Positions 28,108 to 38,411 are shown, counted from the stretch's first letter. The stretch is 64,000 nt of DNA from Aquimarina sediminis (GCF_002895435.1 NZ_POYJ01000003.1:433645-497644); one strand, 5' to 3'. The notes: generated by a model not told the origin, from the sequence alone. Program-made: numbers and translations.

Positions 28108-30744
28108 CTAAAACTGTTGTCCTATGATAAAGTGGGTTTCCCATCCATTTGCCTGATTTGTTCCCGGAATAGGATCAAAACCATACCCAAAATCTATACC
28201 AAGTAATCCAAAAGCTGGCATAAAGATACGTAAACCTGCGCCAGCAGAACGACTTAATTGAAATGGGTTAAATCTCTTAAAGCTATTATAAGAAGCTCCA
28301 CCCTCTAAAAACCCTAACATATAAATTGATGCTGCTGGTTTTAATGTTATAGGATAACGAAGTTCTAACGAATATTTGTTATAAATTGTTGCCCCATCTG
28401 CACCAGAATTATCATTTGGATCAATGCTTTGAGGTCTTATAGATCTATCTGGGTATCCTCTTAGGGCTATAATTTCTCTTCCGTCAAGGCTACCTCCTCC
28501 TAGTTGAGTACCTCCTAAGAAAAAACGCTCGAAAGGAATATCCCCTCTGTCGCTATTATAGGCTCCTAAAAATCCGTATTCTGCTTTTGTTTTTAGAACT
28601 AAAGGCTTTTTTCCTATGTTCACTAAGCTTGTGTACCAAGAACCATCAAATTTAATTTTATAATATTCTAACCATTTAAAACGCTCCTGATCAATTTCTC
28701 CAATTCTTACTTGGTTTTGTCCTCTAGTTCTAACATCTTGGGTGTCAGTACTATTTCTTAATGAAAGGTTTTCTGCTTCAAGAGCATCTCTTTCATCTGC
28801 TAAAGCACCATAGTCTACCCCATCAAAAAGAGAGTAGGGTACAGAGAGTTTAGCAACGATGTTAAACTCTGATCCTCCTGTAGGGAAAATAGGGTTTATT
28901 GTGGTGTTGTTTCTATTTAGACCAATGGTATAGGATAAATCATTAGAAGATCCATTTCCAAAAGTAAACAATCGAGTGTTGTAATTTTTAAGGTTGTAAT
29001 GCCTTATGCTTATGGCTTGTGATAATGTAAAATAGTTATCTGGCCAGTTTAATCGCTTGGCAATACCGATTGATCCTCCTGTAATAAGGAATTTACTGTC
29101 TTTGTTTACATCTCTTGTTCTTCCATTAAATAGATATTGAATTTGATGAGAGAAAGAAGTAGAGAGTTGATAAGGTCTTTTTCCTCCAAGCCAAGGTTCA
29201 ACAAAAGAAAGGCTGTATGTTTGGAAAGATCTACTTGCTTGCGCTCTAATTCTTAATGTTTGACCATCTCCCATTGGTAGAGGGCTGTACGATTCTTTGT
29301 TAAAGATGTTGCGAATAGAAAAATTGCTGAATGCTAATCCTAGGGTTCCTACAAAACCACCACCACCAAAACCACCTTGGAGTTCTATTTGGCTAGATCC
29401 TTTTTCTACCAAAGGATAATTAATGTCAATAGTACCTGCTTGAGGGTTTGCGTTTTGAAATTGAGGTTCTAGCTGCTCTGGATCAAAAAATCCTAATTGT
29501 CCCAGTTCTCTAACCGTTCTTACAACAAGTTCTTTACTGTATCGCTGACCGGGTTTTGTTCTAAGTATTCTGTAGACTACATGGTCATTTGTTTTGTCGT
29601 TACCAGAAATGGTAATGTGATCAAAATGAGTTAATTTTCCTTCTCTAATTCTGATTTCAAAATCTATAGTGTCATTGTATACTTTAGTTTCTACAGGGTC
29701 GATAGATGAAAATAAATATCCATTATTTTGGTATAAATTGGTAAGGTCATCTGCATCTGGTTTGCTATTGTCAGAAACTTGCTTTTCCAGAAGAACGCCA
29801 TTATATACATCTCCCTTTTTTATTACTAATTGTCGCGCTAATTGTCGGTCGGTATATACACTATTTCCTAAGAATTCTATATTACCAAAATAATATCTTT
29901 TCCCTTCTTCTATAGTAAGGTTTAGTGATACGCTATTGTTATCTTCTACTATAAGGCTATCAGAGATAATACGGGCATCTCTGTACCCTTTTTCTTTGTA
30001 TTTGGTAATGATATTATCTTTATCCTCTTCATAATCTGCTCTAATGTATTTTGATCTTTTCCAGAATCTTAAAGGTTTTTTGCGTTTTGTGTTTTTCATT
30101 GCACTACGCACCTTGGCATCAGTAAGCTGCTCGTTTCCTTCTACATTAATCTGATCTACTTTTACTCGATCTCCTCTGTCGATACGAACCACCATGTTTA
30201 CTTTGTTGCTTGCCACTGTGTCCTTTACGGGAGTAGTGTTAACAACAACTTTGGTGTTTAAGAAGCCATCTTTTTTGTATTTATTGGTTATAAAGTTACG
30301 CGTTGTTGTGATAAGGTTTTCGGTAACTTTTGCTCCTTTAGTCAAGCCGTTATCTTTAATTAGCTCTTCAGCTTTACGCTTTTTTATCCCTTGAACACGA
30401 GCTTCGTTTAGCTCTGGTACTTCCTTGATATTAATTTCTAGATCAGCGACATCCCCTTCTACATTACTGATGTATATGTTGATATCACTAAATAGTTCAA
30501 GATCCCATAATTTTTTGATCACTTTGCTTATTCTATCTCCAGGAAGAAAAATACGTTCTCCTTTTTTAAGACCAGTAAAAGTAATTACGGTATTCTCATT
30601 ATAACTTGTCGTCCCGGTAACTTTAATATCCCCAATACTATATTGTTTCCCGTTAGCACCAGGTATATTTTGTGCGGTAAGTGAAGTTGTTGATATTAAT
30701 AAGGCGAGTAATGCAAAATACGCAATAGGTAATTTTTTTGTCAT
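28108..30744 (-). CDS. bamA: Outer membrane protein assembly factor BamA
   Basis: The frame opens at 30918, but that would overlap uppS by 170 bases. The ATG at 30744 starts a signal peptide (MTKKLPIAYFALLALLISTTSLTAQ) 4 bases after uppS ends, giving 878 residues. POTRA repeats occupy roughly residues 35-430, followed by the Omp85 barrel with the lid motif (LGGTQLGGGSLDGREIIALRGYPD) and a terminal phenylalanine (HFIIGQQF). BamA inserts barrel proteins into the outer membrane. Confidence 0.96.
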   Translation of the reverse strand: MTKKLPIAYFALLALLISTTSLTAQNIPGANGKQYSIGDIKVTGTTSYNENTVITFTGLKKGERIFLPGDRISKVIKKLWDLELFSDINIYISNVEGDVADLEINIKEVPELNEARVQGIKKRKAEELIKDNGLTKGAKVTENLITTTRNFITNKYKKDGFLNTKVVVNTTPVKDTVASNKVNMVVRIDRGDRVKVDQINVEGNEQLTDAKVRSAMKNTKRKKPLRFWKRSKYIRADYEEDKDNIITKYKEKGYRDARIISDSLIVEDNNSVSLNLTIEEGKRYYFGNIEFLGNSVYTDRQLARQLVIKKGDVYNGVLLEKQVSDNSKPDADDLTNLYQNNGYLFSSIDPVETKVYNDTIDFEIRIREGKLTHFDHITISGNDKTNDHVVYRILRTKPGQRYSKELVVRTVRELGQLGFFDPEQLEPQFQNANPQAGTIDINYPLVEKGSSQIELQGGFGGGGFVGTLGLAFSNFSIRNIFNKESYSPLPMGDGQTLRIRAQASRSFQTYSLSFVEPWLGGKRPYQLSTSFSHQIQYLFNGRTRDVNKDSKFLITGGSIGIAKRLNWPDNYFTLSQAISIRHYNLKNYNTRLFTFGNGSSNDLSYTIGLNRNNTTINPIFPTGGSEFNIVAKLSVPYSLFDGVDYGALADERDALEAENLSLRNSTDTQDVRTRGQNQVRIGEIDQERFKWLEYYKIKFDGSWYTSLVNIGKKPLVLKTKAEYGFLGAYNSDRGDIPFERFFLGGTQLGGGSLDGREIIALRGYPDRSIRPQSIDPNDNSGADGATIYNKYSLELRYPITLKPAASIYMLGFLEGGASYNSFKRFNPFQLSRSAGAGLRIFMPAFGLLGIDFGYGFDPIPGTNQANGWETHFIIGQQF

Positions 30745-30748
30745 TTCT

Positions 30749-31486
30749 TTAACTGAGCTGCTCACTAGTTTTTCCAAATCTTCTTTCTCTTTTTTGATAA
30801 TTGAATACGGCCTCAAATAAATCGGCTTTTTTGAAATCCGGCCATAAAATTTCTGTAAAATATAATTCTGCATACGCAATCTGCCATAATAGAAAATTAC
30901 TGATACGTTGTTCCCCACTGGTACGTATCAATAAATCCACATCTGGCAAGTCTTTTGTGTACAAATGCTCATTAATGACTGATTCATTTATAAGATGTGG
31001 CGAAATTACACCATTTTTAACTTTAATACTTATTTCTGTAATAGTTTTTACAAGCTCTTCACGACTTCCATAGCTTAGGGCTAATGTAAGGGTCATACGA
31101 CTATTAGATTTAGTCTTTTCTATGACTTCCGAAAGTTCTTTCCTTGCTTTTTCGGGGAGAGATTGTAGATTTCCAATAGCATTTAACCGAATATTATTTT
31201 CCTGAAGTGTTTTGATTTCTTTTTTTAACGAGTTTACCAAAAGCTTCATTAAAGTATCTACTTCAAGTTTAGGTCGATTCCAGTTTTCTGTAGAAAAAGC
31301 ATACAGCGTAAGATGTTTGACACCTATTTCTGCACAGCTTTCCACAACTTCGCGGACAGCTTTACTTCCGTTTTCGTGACCAACTGCTCTGAATAGCCCT
31401 TTCTTTTTAGCCCATCTGCCATTGCCATCCATAATAATGGCAACATGTTGAGGGATATTAGAATTTAATTGTTTTTTATCAATCAT
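30749..31486 (-). CDS. uppS: Isoprenyl transferase (undecaprenyl diphosphate synthase)
   Basis: The start at 31486 (MIDKKQLNS...) is 2 bases after the upstream gene ends and is preferred over 31501, which overlaps it. The 245-residue cis-prenyltransferase shows HVAIIMDGNGRWAKKKG, ENWNRP and RTSGEQRISNFLLWQIAYAELYF. It makes the C55 lipid carrier for peptidoglycan and surface polysaccharides in the cytoplasm. It is tightly packed between porG and bamA. Confidence 0.96.
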   Translation of the reverse strand: MIDKKQLNSNIPQHVAIIMDGNGRWAKKKGLFRAVGHENGSKAVREVVESCAEIGVKHLTLYAFSTENWNRPKLEVDTLMKLLVNSLKKEIKTLQENNIRLNAIGNLQSLPEKARKELSEVIEKTKSNSRMTLTLALSYGSREELVKTITEISIKVKNGVISPHLINESVINEHLYTKDLPDVDLLIRTSGEQRISNFLLWQIAYAELYFTEILWPDFKKADLFEAVFNYQKRERRFGKTSEQLS

Positions 31487-31488
31487 TT

Positions 31489-32166
31489 TTAGAAAGCACA
31501 ATAACAGGGTATTCTACCCCAGGTATAAGATATAGTTATACCAGTAAATACATACCAGTCATTGTTGTTTAAATTACCAAATCCTGTACCGAATCTTTCG
31601 TCAGGATCACTACCGTCTATGTTGTCTGTGAATGTATATCGAGCGCCTATTTCTGCTCCAATCACAAAATTTCTACCTAATGTTTGCTTGATTCCTAAAA
31701 CCATAGGGATCGCAAAACTCCATTTGTCACTATATGCATCAATTTGATTATTAGCATCAATTGCTTGAGCGCCATAATTAAATGTGGTGATTCCTGAATA
31801 TAGATATGGGGTAAATTGGGATTCTCCGTCGTAAAGATACCAATCCCAAAAGTTAAATTCCATTCCTAAGGATATTTCTTTTACAGAATTATTGAAACTT
31901 AACCCTCTTTGTTTTCTTCTATCGTCTCCTTTGCTGTCATTGCTATTGAGTTCTGCATACAAAAAAGAGGCTCTAAATGCATGTCGTTTACTTCGGTTCC
32001 ATTTTCCTATAGCACCAATAGCAATATCATTGGGTGAAATGTAGTATGTAGACCCTACATCCCCTATGTAGTTAGCTCCTCCGATCATCAAACCTACTTC
32101 GTATGTTTGTGACGTGACTGGTTGTATAAAAAACACAACAATTATTAGTGATGCTAAGTATCTCAT
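31489..32166 (-). CDS. porG: PorG-type (DUF6089) outer membrane beta-barrel protein
   Basis: The 225-residue protein has a signal peptide (MRYLASLIIVVFFIQPVTSQ), then YEVGLMIGGANYIGDVG and an eight-stranded-barrel-like pattern ending TGITISYTWGRIPCY. DUF6089 proteins include PorG of Porphyromonas gingivalis, a T9SS outer-membrane component, and the gene order nadK-porG-uppS-bamA-ompH-ompH is the same as remembered for that species. The family call is good; the role in T9SS here is by homology. Confidence 0.85.
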   Translation of the reverse strand: MRYLASLIIVVFFIQPVTSQTYEVGLMIGGANYIGDVGSTYYISPNDIAIGAIGKWNRSKRHAFRASFLYAELNSNDSKGDDRRKQRGLSFNNSVKEISLGMEFNFWDWYLYDGESQFTPYLYSGITTFNYGAQAIDANNQIDAYSDKWSFAIPMVLGIKQTLGRNFVIGAEIGARYTFTDNIDGSDPDERFGTGFGNLNNNDWYVFTGITISYTWGRIPCYCAF

Positions 32167-32265
32167 AGATTTTCAAAAGTTTGCAAATATAACAATTAAC
32201 TTTAGTACACAAGAATTTGTGCAAAATAGTATGAATAAAAAACACTTTTTAGGTCATTTTATTGT

Positions 32266-33150
32266 TCAGTTGCGTTTATCTTCTCCCCAAAGCATCTTTT
32301 TACGTAAGGTTTTTTGAAAGCTTTCATCTTGTAGAACAACCATGTTGATTTTGAAAGGAGCTTTTTTTATAACGACCGTAGTTTCGTTAGGTAAAGTGTG
32401 TATTCTAGAATCTAAAGATACTAAATAAGTGTCCTCCCTTCCAGAAACCTGTAATTCTATTTCTTGATTATCCGGAATAACAAGAGGTCTTGCGTTAAGG
32501 TTGTGTGGAGCGATAGGGGTGAGAACCATGTTTTCTGCATCTGGCATCATAACAGGACCGCCACAGCTCAACGAATATCCTGTAGAACCGGTAGGGGTCG
32601 AAACAATTAAACCGTCTGCCCAGTATGTAGTAAGAAACTCATTGTTTAGTTTGGTATCCACTGTAATCATAGAAGTGGTATTTCTACGGCTTACAGCAAT
32701 TTCATTCATGGCAAAGTTTAATACTCCAAATTCATTAGTTTCAGGTAGAGTTTCTACAGTAACAAGACTTCTTGAAGAAATGTAAAACTTCTTATTCAGA
32801 ATAAGCGCTATACTATCTTTGATTTCTTCTTTCTGAATTGTAGCCAAAAAACCAAGTCTCCCGGTATTGATTCCTGCAATTGGAATTCCTAAATCTCTCA
32901 CATATGTAATTGTTTTTAGGATTGTACCATCACCTCCAATACTAAAAAAAAGGTCATAAGATGTATCTAGCTCTTCAAACGTGCTAAAATGAGAATATGT
33001 TTTATCTATCTCATCATGGAGGTTAATTAATTCTAGAAAGTTCTTTTCAATCACAACTTCTACACCGTTTTCATCAAGAGTTTCCAGTAACTGCTGAATA
33101 TAGATTCCAGAATTTTTATGATAGAACTGACCGTAGATACCGATCTTCAT
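32266..33150 (-). CDS. nadK: NAD kinase
   Basis: The 294-residue enzyme contains the GGDGT motif in FFSIGGDGTILKT (near residue 70), NTGRLGFLA and TPTGSTGYSLSCGGP. It phosphorylates NAD to NADP in the cytoplasm. It is followed by porG and preceded by a CBS-domain gene on the same strand, spaced by 99 and 41 bases. Confidence 0.96.
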   Translation of the reverse strand: MKIGIYGQFYHKNSGIYIQQLLETLDENGVEVVIEKNFLELINLHDEIDKTYSHFSTFEELDTSYDLFFSIGGDGTILKTITYVRDLGIPIAGINTGRLGFLATIQKEEIKDSIALILNKKFYISSRSLVTVETLPETNEFGVLNFAMNEIAVSRRNTTSMITVDTKLNNEFLTTYWADGLIVSTPTGSTGYSLSCGGPVMMPDAENMVLTPIAPHNLNARPLVIPDNQEIELQVSGREDTYLVSLDSRIHTLPNETTVVIKKAPFKINMVVLQDESFQKTLRKKMLWGEDKRN

Positions 33151-33191
33151 TATAATTTGATTTGTGTTAGTAACTGATTTTGTATATTATC

Positions 33192-33848
33192 TTAGATATT
33201 TAGATATTTTGCTAAATATTGCGACCTTTCTTTAAGATTTGTCAAAAATGTATCTTCGTGATGTTTAGATACAATATTATAGCTATATCTTCTAAATGTC
33301 TGAACGATATTGTTAATATCACTATCGCTAATTTTTAGAGTTATTTGGGCTACATCGTTTTCCATATTTGAAATAAATAGTCCTAGTAACTTCGCATTGT
33401 TAGATTCTACGATTTGAGCAATTTCACTAAAAGAGTAGTCTAATATGCCTTTTTCTACTATTAAAATATTACCTGGTTCGCTAAGGAATGGGGTTTCATT
33501 AAAAAGAGAAATGATATCACCAAGCTCAAAAAAACCTATGTACCTGTTTTCATCATCAAGCACAGGCATGATGTTAGAATTATTTTTGGCATAAGATTCA
33601 AGAATATCTAGCCAATTGTCATGTTTTCTGGCATAGAAGCCTTCGAGAGCGTATTGATAAGCGTCTAAAGTTTTGTCGGTTTCAAAACATCTGATATCAG
33701 CTTCAGCTATGCATCCTAAATAGATGTTCTCTTTTATAACAGGAAAATGAGTGTAGGTAAGCTCATTAAATAATAATTGGGCATCAGTAACTTTTACTGA
33801 TATATCAAGAGGTTCTATTTCGTTAACTATATATAAACTCGTTTTCAT
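33192..33848 (-). CDS. CBS-domain protein
   Basis: The 218-residue protein carries a CBS pair in the first 130 residues (LFNELTYTHFPVIKENIYLGCIAEADI and NNSNIMPVLDDENRYIGFFELGDIISLF). A C-terminal region of about 85 residues looks like an ACT-type fold (GNILIVEKGILDYSFSEIAQIVESNNAKLLGLFIS). CBS pairs bind adenine nucleotides, so a ligand-sensing role is likely. It starts the leftward run into nadK, opposite pdxJ. Confidence 0.85.
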   Translation of the reverse strand: MKTSLYIVNEIEPLDISVKVTDAQLLFNELTYTHFPVIKENIYLGCIAEADIRCFETDKTLDAYQYALEGFYARKHDNWLDILESYAKNNSNIMPVLDDENRYIGFFELGDIISLFNETPFLSEPGNILIVEKGILDYSFSEIAQIVESNNAKLLGLFISNMENDVAQITLKISDSDINNIVQTFRRYSYNIVSKHHEDTFLTNLKERSQYLAKYLNI

Positions 33849-33914
33849 AATCTATGGGGAACTATATTATGCAAAATAATCAAAAAATATGCAATCAAGG
33901 CGTTCTCAACTTTG

Positions 33915-33922
33915 TATTTTTG
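33915..33922 (+). promoter_or_regulatory. Bacteroidota -7 element TATTTTTG
   Basis: The sequence fits TAnnTTTG and lies 27 bases upstream of the pdxJ start, in the divergent region with the CBS gene. No matching -33 TTG was found at the expected distance. Confidence 0.4.
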
Positions 33923-33949
33923 CTTTTTTAGTTAAAGACATCAAAAACC

Positions 33950-34663
33950 ATGACAAAGTTAAGTGTTAACGTTAATAAAATTGCGACTTTGCGTAACTCC
34001 AGAGGAGGGGATACTCCTAATTTGGTACAAGTAGCTAGTGATATTCAGGATTTTGGAGGGCAAGGGATAACAATACATCCTAGGCCAGATCAAAGACATA
34101 TACGATATCAGGATGCATATGACCTAAAATCAGTTGTAACTACAGAGTATAATATAGAAGGAAATCCAATACCTAAGTTTTTAGAACTAGTAGCTGCAGT
34201 TAAACCTACACAGGTAACACTGGTTCCCGATGCAGAAGATGCTATTACAAGTAATGCAGGATGGGATACCAGAAAACATAAAGCTTTTTTAAAAGAAGTA
34301 ATATCAGAATGTAAAAGAAACAACATTAGGACTTCAATATTTGTAGATCCTGTTGTAGATATGATTGAAGGTGCTGCAGAAACAGGTACGGATAGAATTG
34401 AATTGTATACCGAGCAGTTTGCTTCAGAATATGCTAAAGGAAATCTTAATGCAATTCAGCCGTATTCATCCTGTGCCCAGCTAGCAAATGATTTGGGACT
34501 AGGAGTTAATGCAGGGCATGATCTTTCTTTGGATAATATAAAATTTTTTAAAGAAAATATTCCTGGACTTATGGAAGTGTCCATTGGTCATGCTTTGATT
34601 AGTGAGTCTATATATCTTGGATTAGAGAATGTAGTTGATATGTATTTACATCGACTTAAATAG
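33950..34663 (+). CDS. pdxJ: Pyridoxine 5'-phosphate synthase
   Basis: The 237-residue TIM-barrel enzyme begins LSVNVNKIATLRNSRGG and contains GITIHPRPDQRHI (substrate phosphate binding) and ELYTEQFA. It condenses 1-deoxyxylulose phosphate with aminoacetone phosphate to form pyridoxine 5'-phosphate, the precursor of PLP. It is followed after 10 bases by an alpha/beta hydrolase gene. Confidence 0.96.
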   Translation: MTKLSVNVNKIATLRNSRGGDTPNLVQVASDIQDFGGQGITIHPRPDQRHIRYQDAYDLKSVVTTEYNIEGNPIPKFLELVAAVKPTQVTLVPDAEDAITSNAGWDTRKHKAFLKEVISECKRNNIRTSIFVDPVVDMIEGAAETGTDRIELYTEQFASEYAKGNLNAIQPYSSCAQLANDLGLGVNAGHDLSLDNIKFFKENIPGLMEVSIGHALISESIYLGLENVVDMYLHRLK

Positions 34664-34673
34664 ATAGATTGAT

Positions 34674-35441
34674 ATGAAACTATATGCAAATGTATTTGGA
34701 GAAGGAAAACCTTTTCTGATTCTTCATGGCTTTTTGGGAATGGGAGATAACTGGAAGACTTTGGGCAAAAAAATCTCAGAAAAGGGATTTCAAGTTCATT
34801 TGATCGATCAACGTAATCATGGAAGGAGTCCTCATAGTAGTGAGTTTAGTTATAATGTGATGACTGATGATTTAAAAATGTATTGTGAAGAGCATGAATT
34901 AGAGAATGTTCATCTCCTAGGGCATTCTATGGGGGGTAAAACAGTAATGCTTTTTGCTGTAAAATACCCTCAATTAGTGGATCGTATGATTGTGGCTGAT
35001 ATCGGGCCTAAGTACTATCCTTTACATCATCAGGATATCTTGGATGGATTAGAGGCTCTAGATTTTGAGGTGTTAAAATCCAGAGGCGAGGTCGATAAAG
35101 AATTAAGCGTATATGTGCCGGATCAAGGAGTAAGAATGTTTCTTCTTAAGAACCTTTATTGGAAAGAAAAAGGGGTGTTAGGATTGCGAATGAATTTAGA
35201 AGCTTTGATCAGAAATTCAGGCGAAATTGGAGTAGAACTTTCCGAAGAAAATACATATGAAGGAAATACACTTTTTCTTAAAGGTGAACGATCAAATTAT
35301 ATAATGCAGGATGATGAAGTAAGGATTAAAAGACAGTTTTATAATTCCAAAATCAAAGAGATTTCTGGTGCTGGACACTGGTTACATGCCGAGAATCCGA
35401 AGGAATTTTTAATAGAAGTGTTAGGATTTGTCAAAAAATAA
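34674..35441 (+). CDS. Alpha/beta hydrolase
   Basis: The 255-residue protein has an alpha/beta fold with the oxyanion HGFLGMGDNW segment, the nucleophile elbow GHSMGGKT (serine near residue 84) and a catalytic histidine in GAGHWLHAENP near the end. The pattern resembles YbfF-type esterases. It is co-directional with pdxJ at 10 bases, so the two are probably one transcript. The substrate is unknown. Confidence 0.9.
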   Translation: MKLYANVFGEGKPFLILHGFLGMGDNWKTLGKKISEKGFQVHLIDQRNHGRSPHSSEFSYNVMTDDLKMYCEEHELENVHLLGHSMGGKTVMLFAVKYPQLVDRMIVADIGPKYYPLHHQDILDGLEALDFEVLKSRGEVDKELSVYVPDQGVRMFLLKNLYWKEKGVLGLRMNLEALIRNSGEIGVELSEENTYEGNTLFLKGERSNYIMQDDEVRIKRQFYNSKIKEISGAGHWLHAENPKEFLIEVLGFVKK

Positions 35442-35481
35442 ATAAAAAATGCTATGTATGCATAATATTTTGATGATTTCG

Positions 35482-35511
35482 TTGTATAATTGGTATTTTC
35501 CATTAAATTTG
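35482..35511 (+). promoter_or_regulatory. Promoter TTG-N19-TAAATTTG
   Basis: A -33 TTG (35482-35484) and a -7 TAAATTTG (35504-35511) are separated by 19 bases, the spacing expected for Bacteroidota. It lies upstream of the FadL-type porin gene. Confidence 0.6.
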
Positions 35512-35561
35512 GAAAATCAATTTTTCAAAATCCTAAAATAACAAACAATTCTAAATTAATT

Positions 35562-36818
35562 ATGAGAAAACTTTTATTATTAGTTCTATTCGTCTTGGTG
35601 GCTACGGTCACCTATGCAGGTGGATATAGAGTTAGTGTGCAAGGGCAGAGGGCGATAGCTATGGGACATACAGGAGTGGCTGTAGTTAATAGTGCAGAAC
35701 TTGTGTTCTTTAATCCTGCAGGTCTTGTATATCTGGAAAATAAATTAAACGTGAGTGTTGGTGTTACTGGTATTTTTTCGGATGTAATTTACCAGAACGA
35801 AGAATTTGGTGTAGCTGCAGAGACAGATAGCTCGATGGGAACTCCTCTTAATTTGTATGGTTCTTATAAGGTGAATGATTGGATGTCCGTTGGTCTTGGA
35901 GTATATACTCCATATGGTAGTGAAGTGAGATGGCCTACCGATTGGGCAGGATCACATTTGGTGAATGAAATTGAGCTTGCTGCTATCTATGTGCAACCTG
36001 TAGTTTCTTTTAAACTTTCAGAACATTTTAGTGTAGGTGGAGGTCCGATATATGTTAGAGGTTCGGTGAATTTTAATCGTAATCTAAATAGGACACTTTC
36101 TGATATTGAAGGGAATCGCTCTAACGTAACAATAGACGATTCTGGTGTTAGTAACTGGGGATGGAGTGTAGGAGCTATGTTTAATCCTACCAAAAACTTC
36201 CGTTTAGGGTTTAATTACCGTAGTAAGATTATTATGGAAGTTGAAGGAGGAGATGCTACATTTGCTAATGTTCCTAATTCTCCAGCAGTCGGGCTTACAA
36301 ATGGTTCTACTTCTTTTGATGCAAAATTGCCTTTACCAGCAGAACTTACCGTTGGGCTTTCTTATGAGTATCAAAAGTGGTTATTTGCATTTGATTATAA
36401 TAGACAATTTTGGGGAGTGTACAAATCGTTGGATATCGATTTTGCAAGCACACCAACTGGTCCTGATTCTGTAAATCCTCGTAATTATCAGGATTCTTCG
36501 GTGTATCGTTTTGGGTTACAATATCAGGCAACCGAAAAAATTACACTTAGAGCTGGGTATTATAGAGATGAGTCGCCAGTACAAGAAGGCTTTTTTGCTC
36601 CCGAAACACCACGTAATGATTCTGATGGGTATACTGGAGGGGTAAGTTTTGCGATCTCGCCAAAGTTAGCTATTGATGCTTCTTTCTTTTATCTAAGATT
36701 TGAAGAGGTTGATGCGTCTTATGATTTCTATCAGGAGAATGGTCAGAATGTTCCTTTTGGAGGAACATATAAGTCGAGCATTATTGCACCTGGACTTGGT
36801 TTAACCTATAAATTGTAA
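35562..36818 (+). CDS. OmpP1/FadL family outer membrane transporter
   Basis: The frame starts at 35490, but ATG at 35562 begins the signal peptide MRKLLLLVLFVLVATVTYAGG and lies after the likely promoter, so it is used (418 residues). The N-terminal GGYRVSVQGQRAIAMGHTGVAVVNSAELVFFNPAGL is the FadL hatch signature, and the rest is barrel. The family passes hydrophobic compounds across the outer membrane. The SGNH lipoprotein gene follows after 6 bases, suggesting lipid or ester substrates handled together. Confidence 0.92.
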   Translation: MRKLLLLVLFVLVATVTYAGGYRVSVQGQRAIAMGHTGVAVVNSAELVFFNPAGLVYLENKLNVSVGVTGIFSDVIYQNEEFGVAAETDSSMGTPLNLYGSYKVNDWMSVGLGVYTPYGSEVRWPTDWAGSHLVNEIELAAIYVQPVVSFKLSEHFSVGGGPIYVRGSVNFNRNLNRTLSDIEGNRSNVTIDDSGVSNWGWSVGAMFNPTKNFRLGFNYRSKIIMEVEGGDATFANVPNSPAVGLTNGSTSFDAKLPLPAELTVGLSYEYQKWLFAFDYNRQFWGVYKSLDIDFASTPTGPDSVNPRNYQDSSVYRFGLQYQATEKITLRAGYYRDESPVQEGFFAPETPRNDSDGYTGGVSFAISPKLAIDASFFYLRFEEVDASYDFYQENGQNVPFGGTYKSSIIAPGLGLTYKL

Positions 36819-36824
36819 TAAAAG

Positions 36825-38411
36825 ATGATTAAGAAAAATATAAAATATATAGCCATTCTCGCCTTGGGATTAGTGGCTTGTGAGTCTGAATTTGATAATC
36901 CTATTGAAGAGTCTGGAGTTTACACGAGTGGGGATCTAGATTTAAGTAACTATGTGGCTTTAGGGAATTCTCTTACTGCTGGTTTTGCAGATGGGGCTTT
37001 GTATATAACAGGGCAGGAAAATTCTTATCCGAATATTTTGTCTGAACAATTTGCTTTAGCCGGAGGAGGAGAGTTTACACAACCGTTAATGGCGGATAAT
37101 GTAGGTGGCTTTAGTGATGATCCGGTTACTTTTCCTTCAAGATTTGTTTTGGTTTTTGAAGATGATGGTACCCCGGTAGGACCTGCTAGGTACACAGGAG
37201 GCTCGCCTTCAACTAGTTTTGCAACAAATCTTGCAAGTTCTTTTAATAATATGGGAGTGCCTGGGGCTAAGAGTTATCATTTGGTTGCTCCGGGATATGG
37301 TAATGCTGCAGGAGTAGCACTAGGAGCAGCAAATCCTTATTTTGCTAGATTTGCATCTTCCTCAGAAACTACTGTGATTAAAGATGCTCTGGATCAAAAA
37401 CCTTCTTTCTTTAGCTTGTGGATAGGTAATAACGATATTCTTAGTTATGCCACTTCTGGAGGTGTTGGAGAGGATCATAATGAAACAGGTAATTTAGATC
37501 CTTCTACATATGGATCAAATGACATTACTAATAATAATGTGTTTGCATCTATTTATAATGATTTGGTGACAGCGCTTGTTGCAGGTGAAACAGAAGGAAT
37601 TCTGCTTGATATTCCGGATATAACTTCTGCACCTTTCTTTACTACGGTACCACATGCACCATTAAGTCCGTTAGATCCTAATTTTGGACCTCAGATACCA
37701 ACTCTAAATGCTACTTATGGTCAATTAAATTTGGCATTTGCAGCTCTGGGAGTTCCTGAGCGATCTATAGAGTTTTCTACTACTACAGCTAGTCCAGTAG
37801 TTGTTAAAGATGAGTCATTAATAGATATAACGGCAGATTTAACTGTTGCAATTACTCCAGTTTTTGGTCCTTTGGCTCCTGTTGTAGCTGCTCAATATGG
37901 GCAAGCTAGACAGGCAACTTCTTCTGATTTATTAGTGCTTACAAGTTCAAGTGTTATTGGACAGTTGGATACGGATAGAGTGGCAGAATTAGTTGGTTTA
38001 GGGGTGTCTCAAGAAATGGCAGGACAATTATCTGTAAAAGGAGTTACTCTGCCATTAGAAGATCAATATGTGTTGGTCCCATCTGAGCAAACAGCAATTT
38101 CTAATGCTCAGAGTTCTTATAATGCCACAATCAGAGCTATTGCAAGTGCTAATGGATTGGCGTTTGTGAGTGCAAAAGCCTTATTGTCTCGTGTAGCAGG
38201 AGGAGGTATTCCTTTTGATGGAGGGGTGGTAACTTCAACATTTGCATCTGGAGGTGGATTTTCTTTAGATGGGATTCATCCAACCCCTAGAGGGCATGCT
38301 TTGGCTGCCAATGCGATATTAGAAGCCTTAGAGGAAACTTATGGAGCAAAATTTCCAAAAGTTAATCCAGGAGATTATGGTACGGTTACTGCTAGTAATG
38401 AAGTGAACTAA
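36825..38411 (+). CDS. SGNH/GDSL hydrolase-like lipoprotein
   Basis: The 528-residue protein has a lipoprotein signal (MIKKNIKYIAILALGLVACES; cysteine at residue 19). Block I reads YVALGNSLTAGF, with N where canonical GDS has D. Block III is WIGNNDILSY and the terminal block is DGIHPTPRGHAL, so the catalytic serine, asparagine and Asp-x-x-His are all present. It is probably an esterase or lipase on the outer membrane. It is coupled to the FadL-type porin gene. Confidence 0.88.
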   Translation: MIKKNIKYIAILALGLVACESEFDNPIEESGVYTSGDLDLSNYVALGNSLTAGFADGALYITGQENSYPNILSEQFALAGGGEFTQPLMADNVGGFSDDPVTFPSRFVLVFEDDGTPVGPARYTGGSPSTSFATNLASSFNNMGVPGAKSYHLVAPGYGNAAGVALGAANPYFARFASSSETTVIKDALDQKPSFFSLWIGNNDILSYATSGGVGEDHNETGNLDPSTYGSNDITNNNVFASIYNDLVTALVAGETEGILLDIPDITSAPFFTTVPHAPLSPLDPNFGPQIPTLNATYGQLNLAFAALGVPERSIEFSTTTASPVVVKDESLIDITADLTVAITPVFGPLAPVVAAQYGQARQATSSDLLVLTSSSVIGQLDTDRVAELVGLGVSQEMAGQLSVKGVTLPLEDQYVLVPSEQTAISNAQSSYNATIRAIASANGLAFVSAKALLSRVAGGGIPFDGGVVTSTFASGGGFSLDGIHPTPRGHALAANAILEALEETYGAKFPKVNPGDYGTVTASNEVN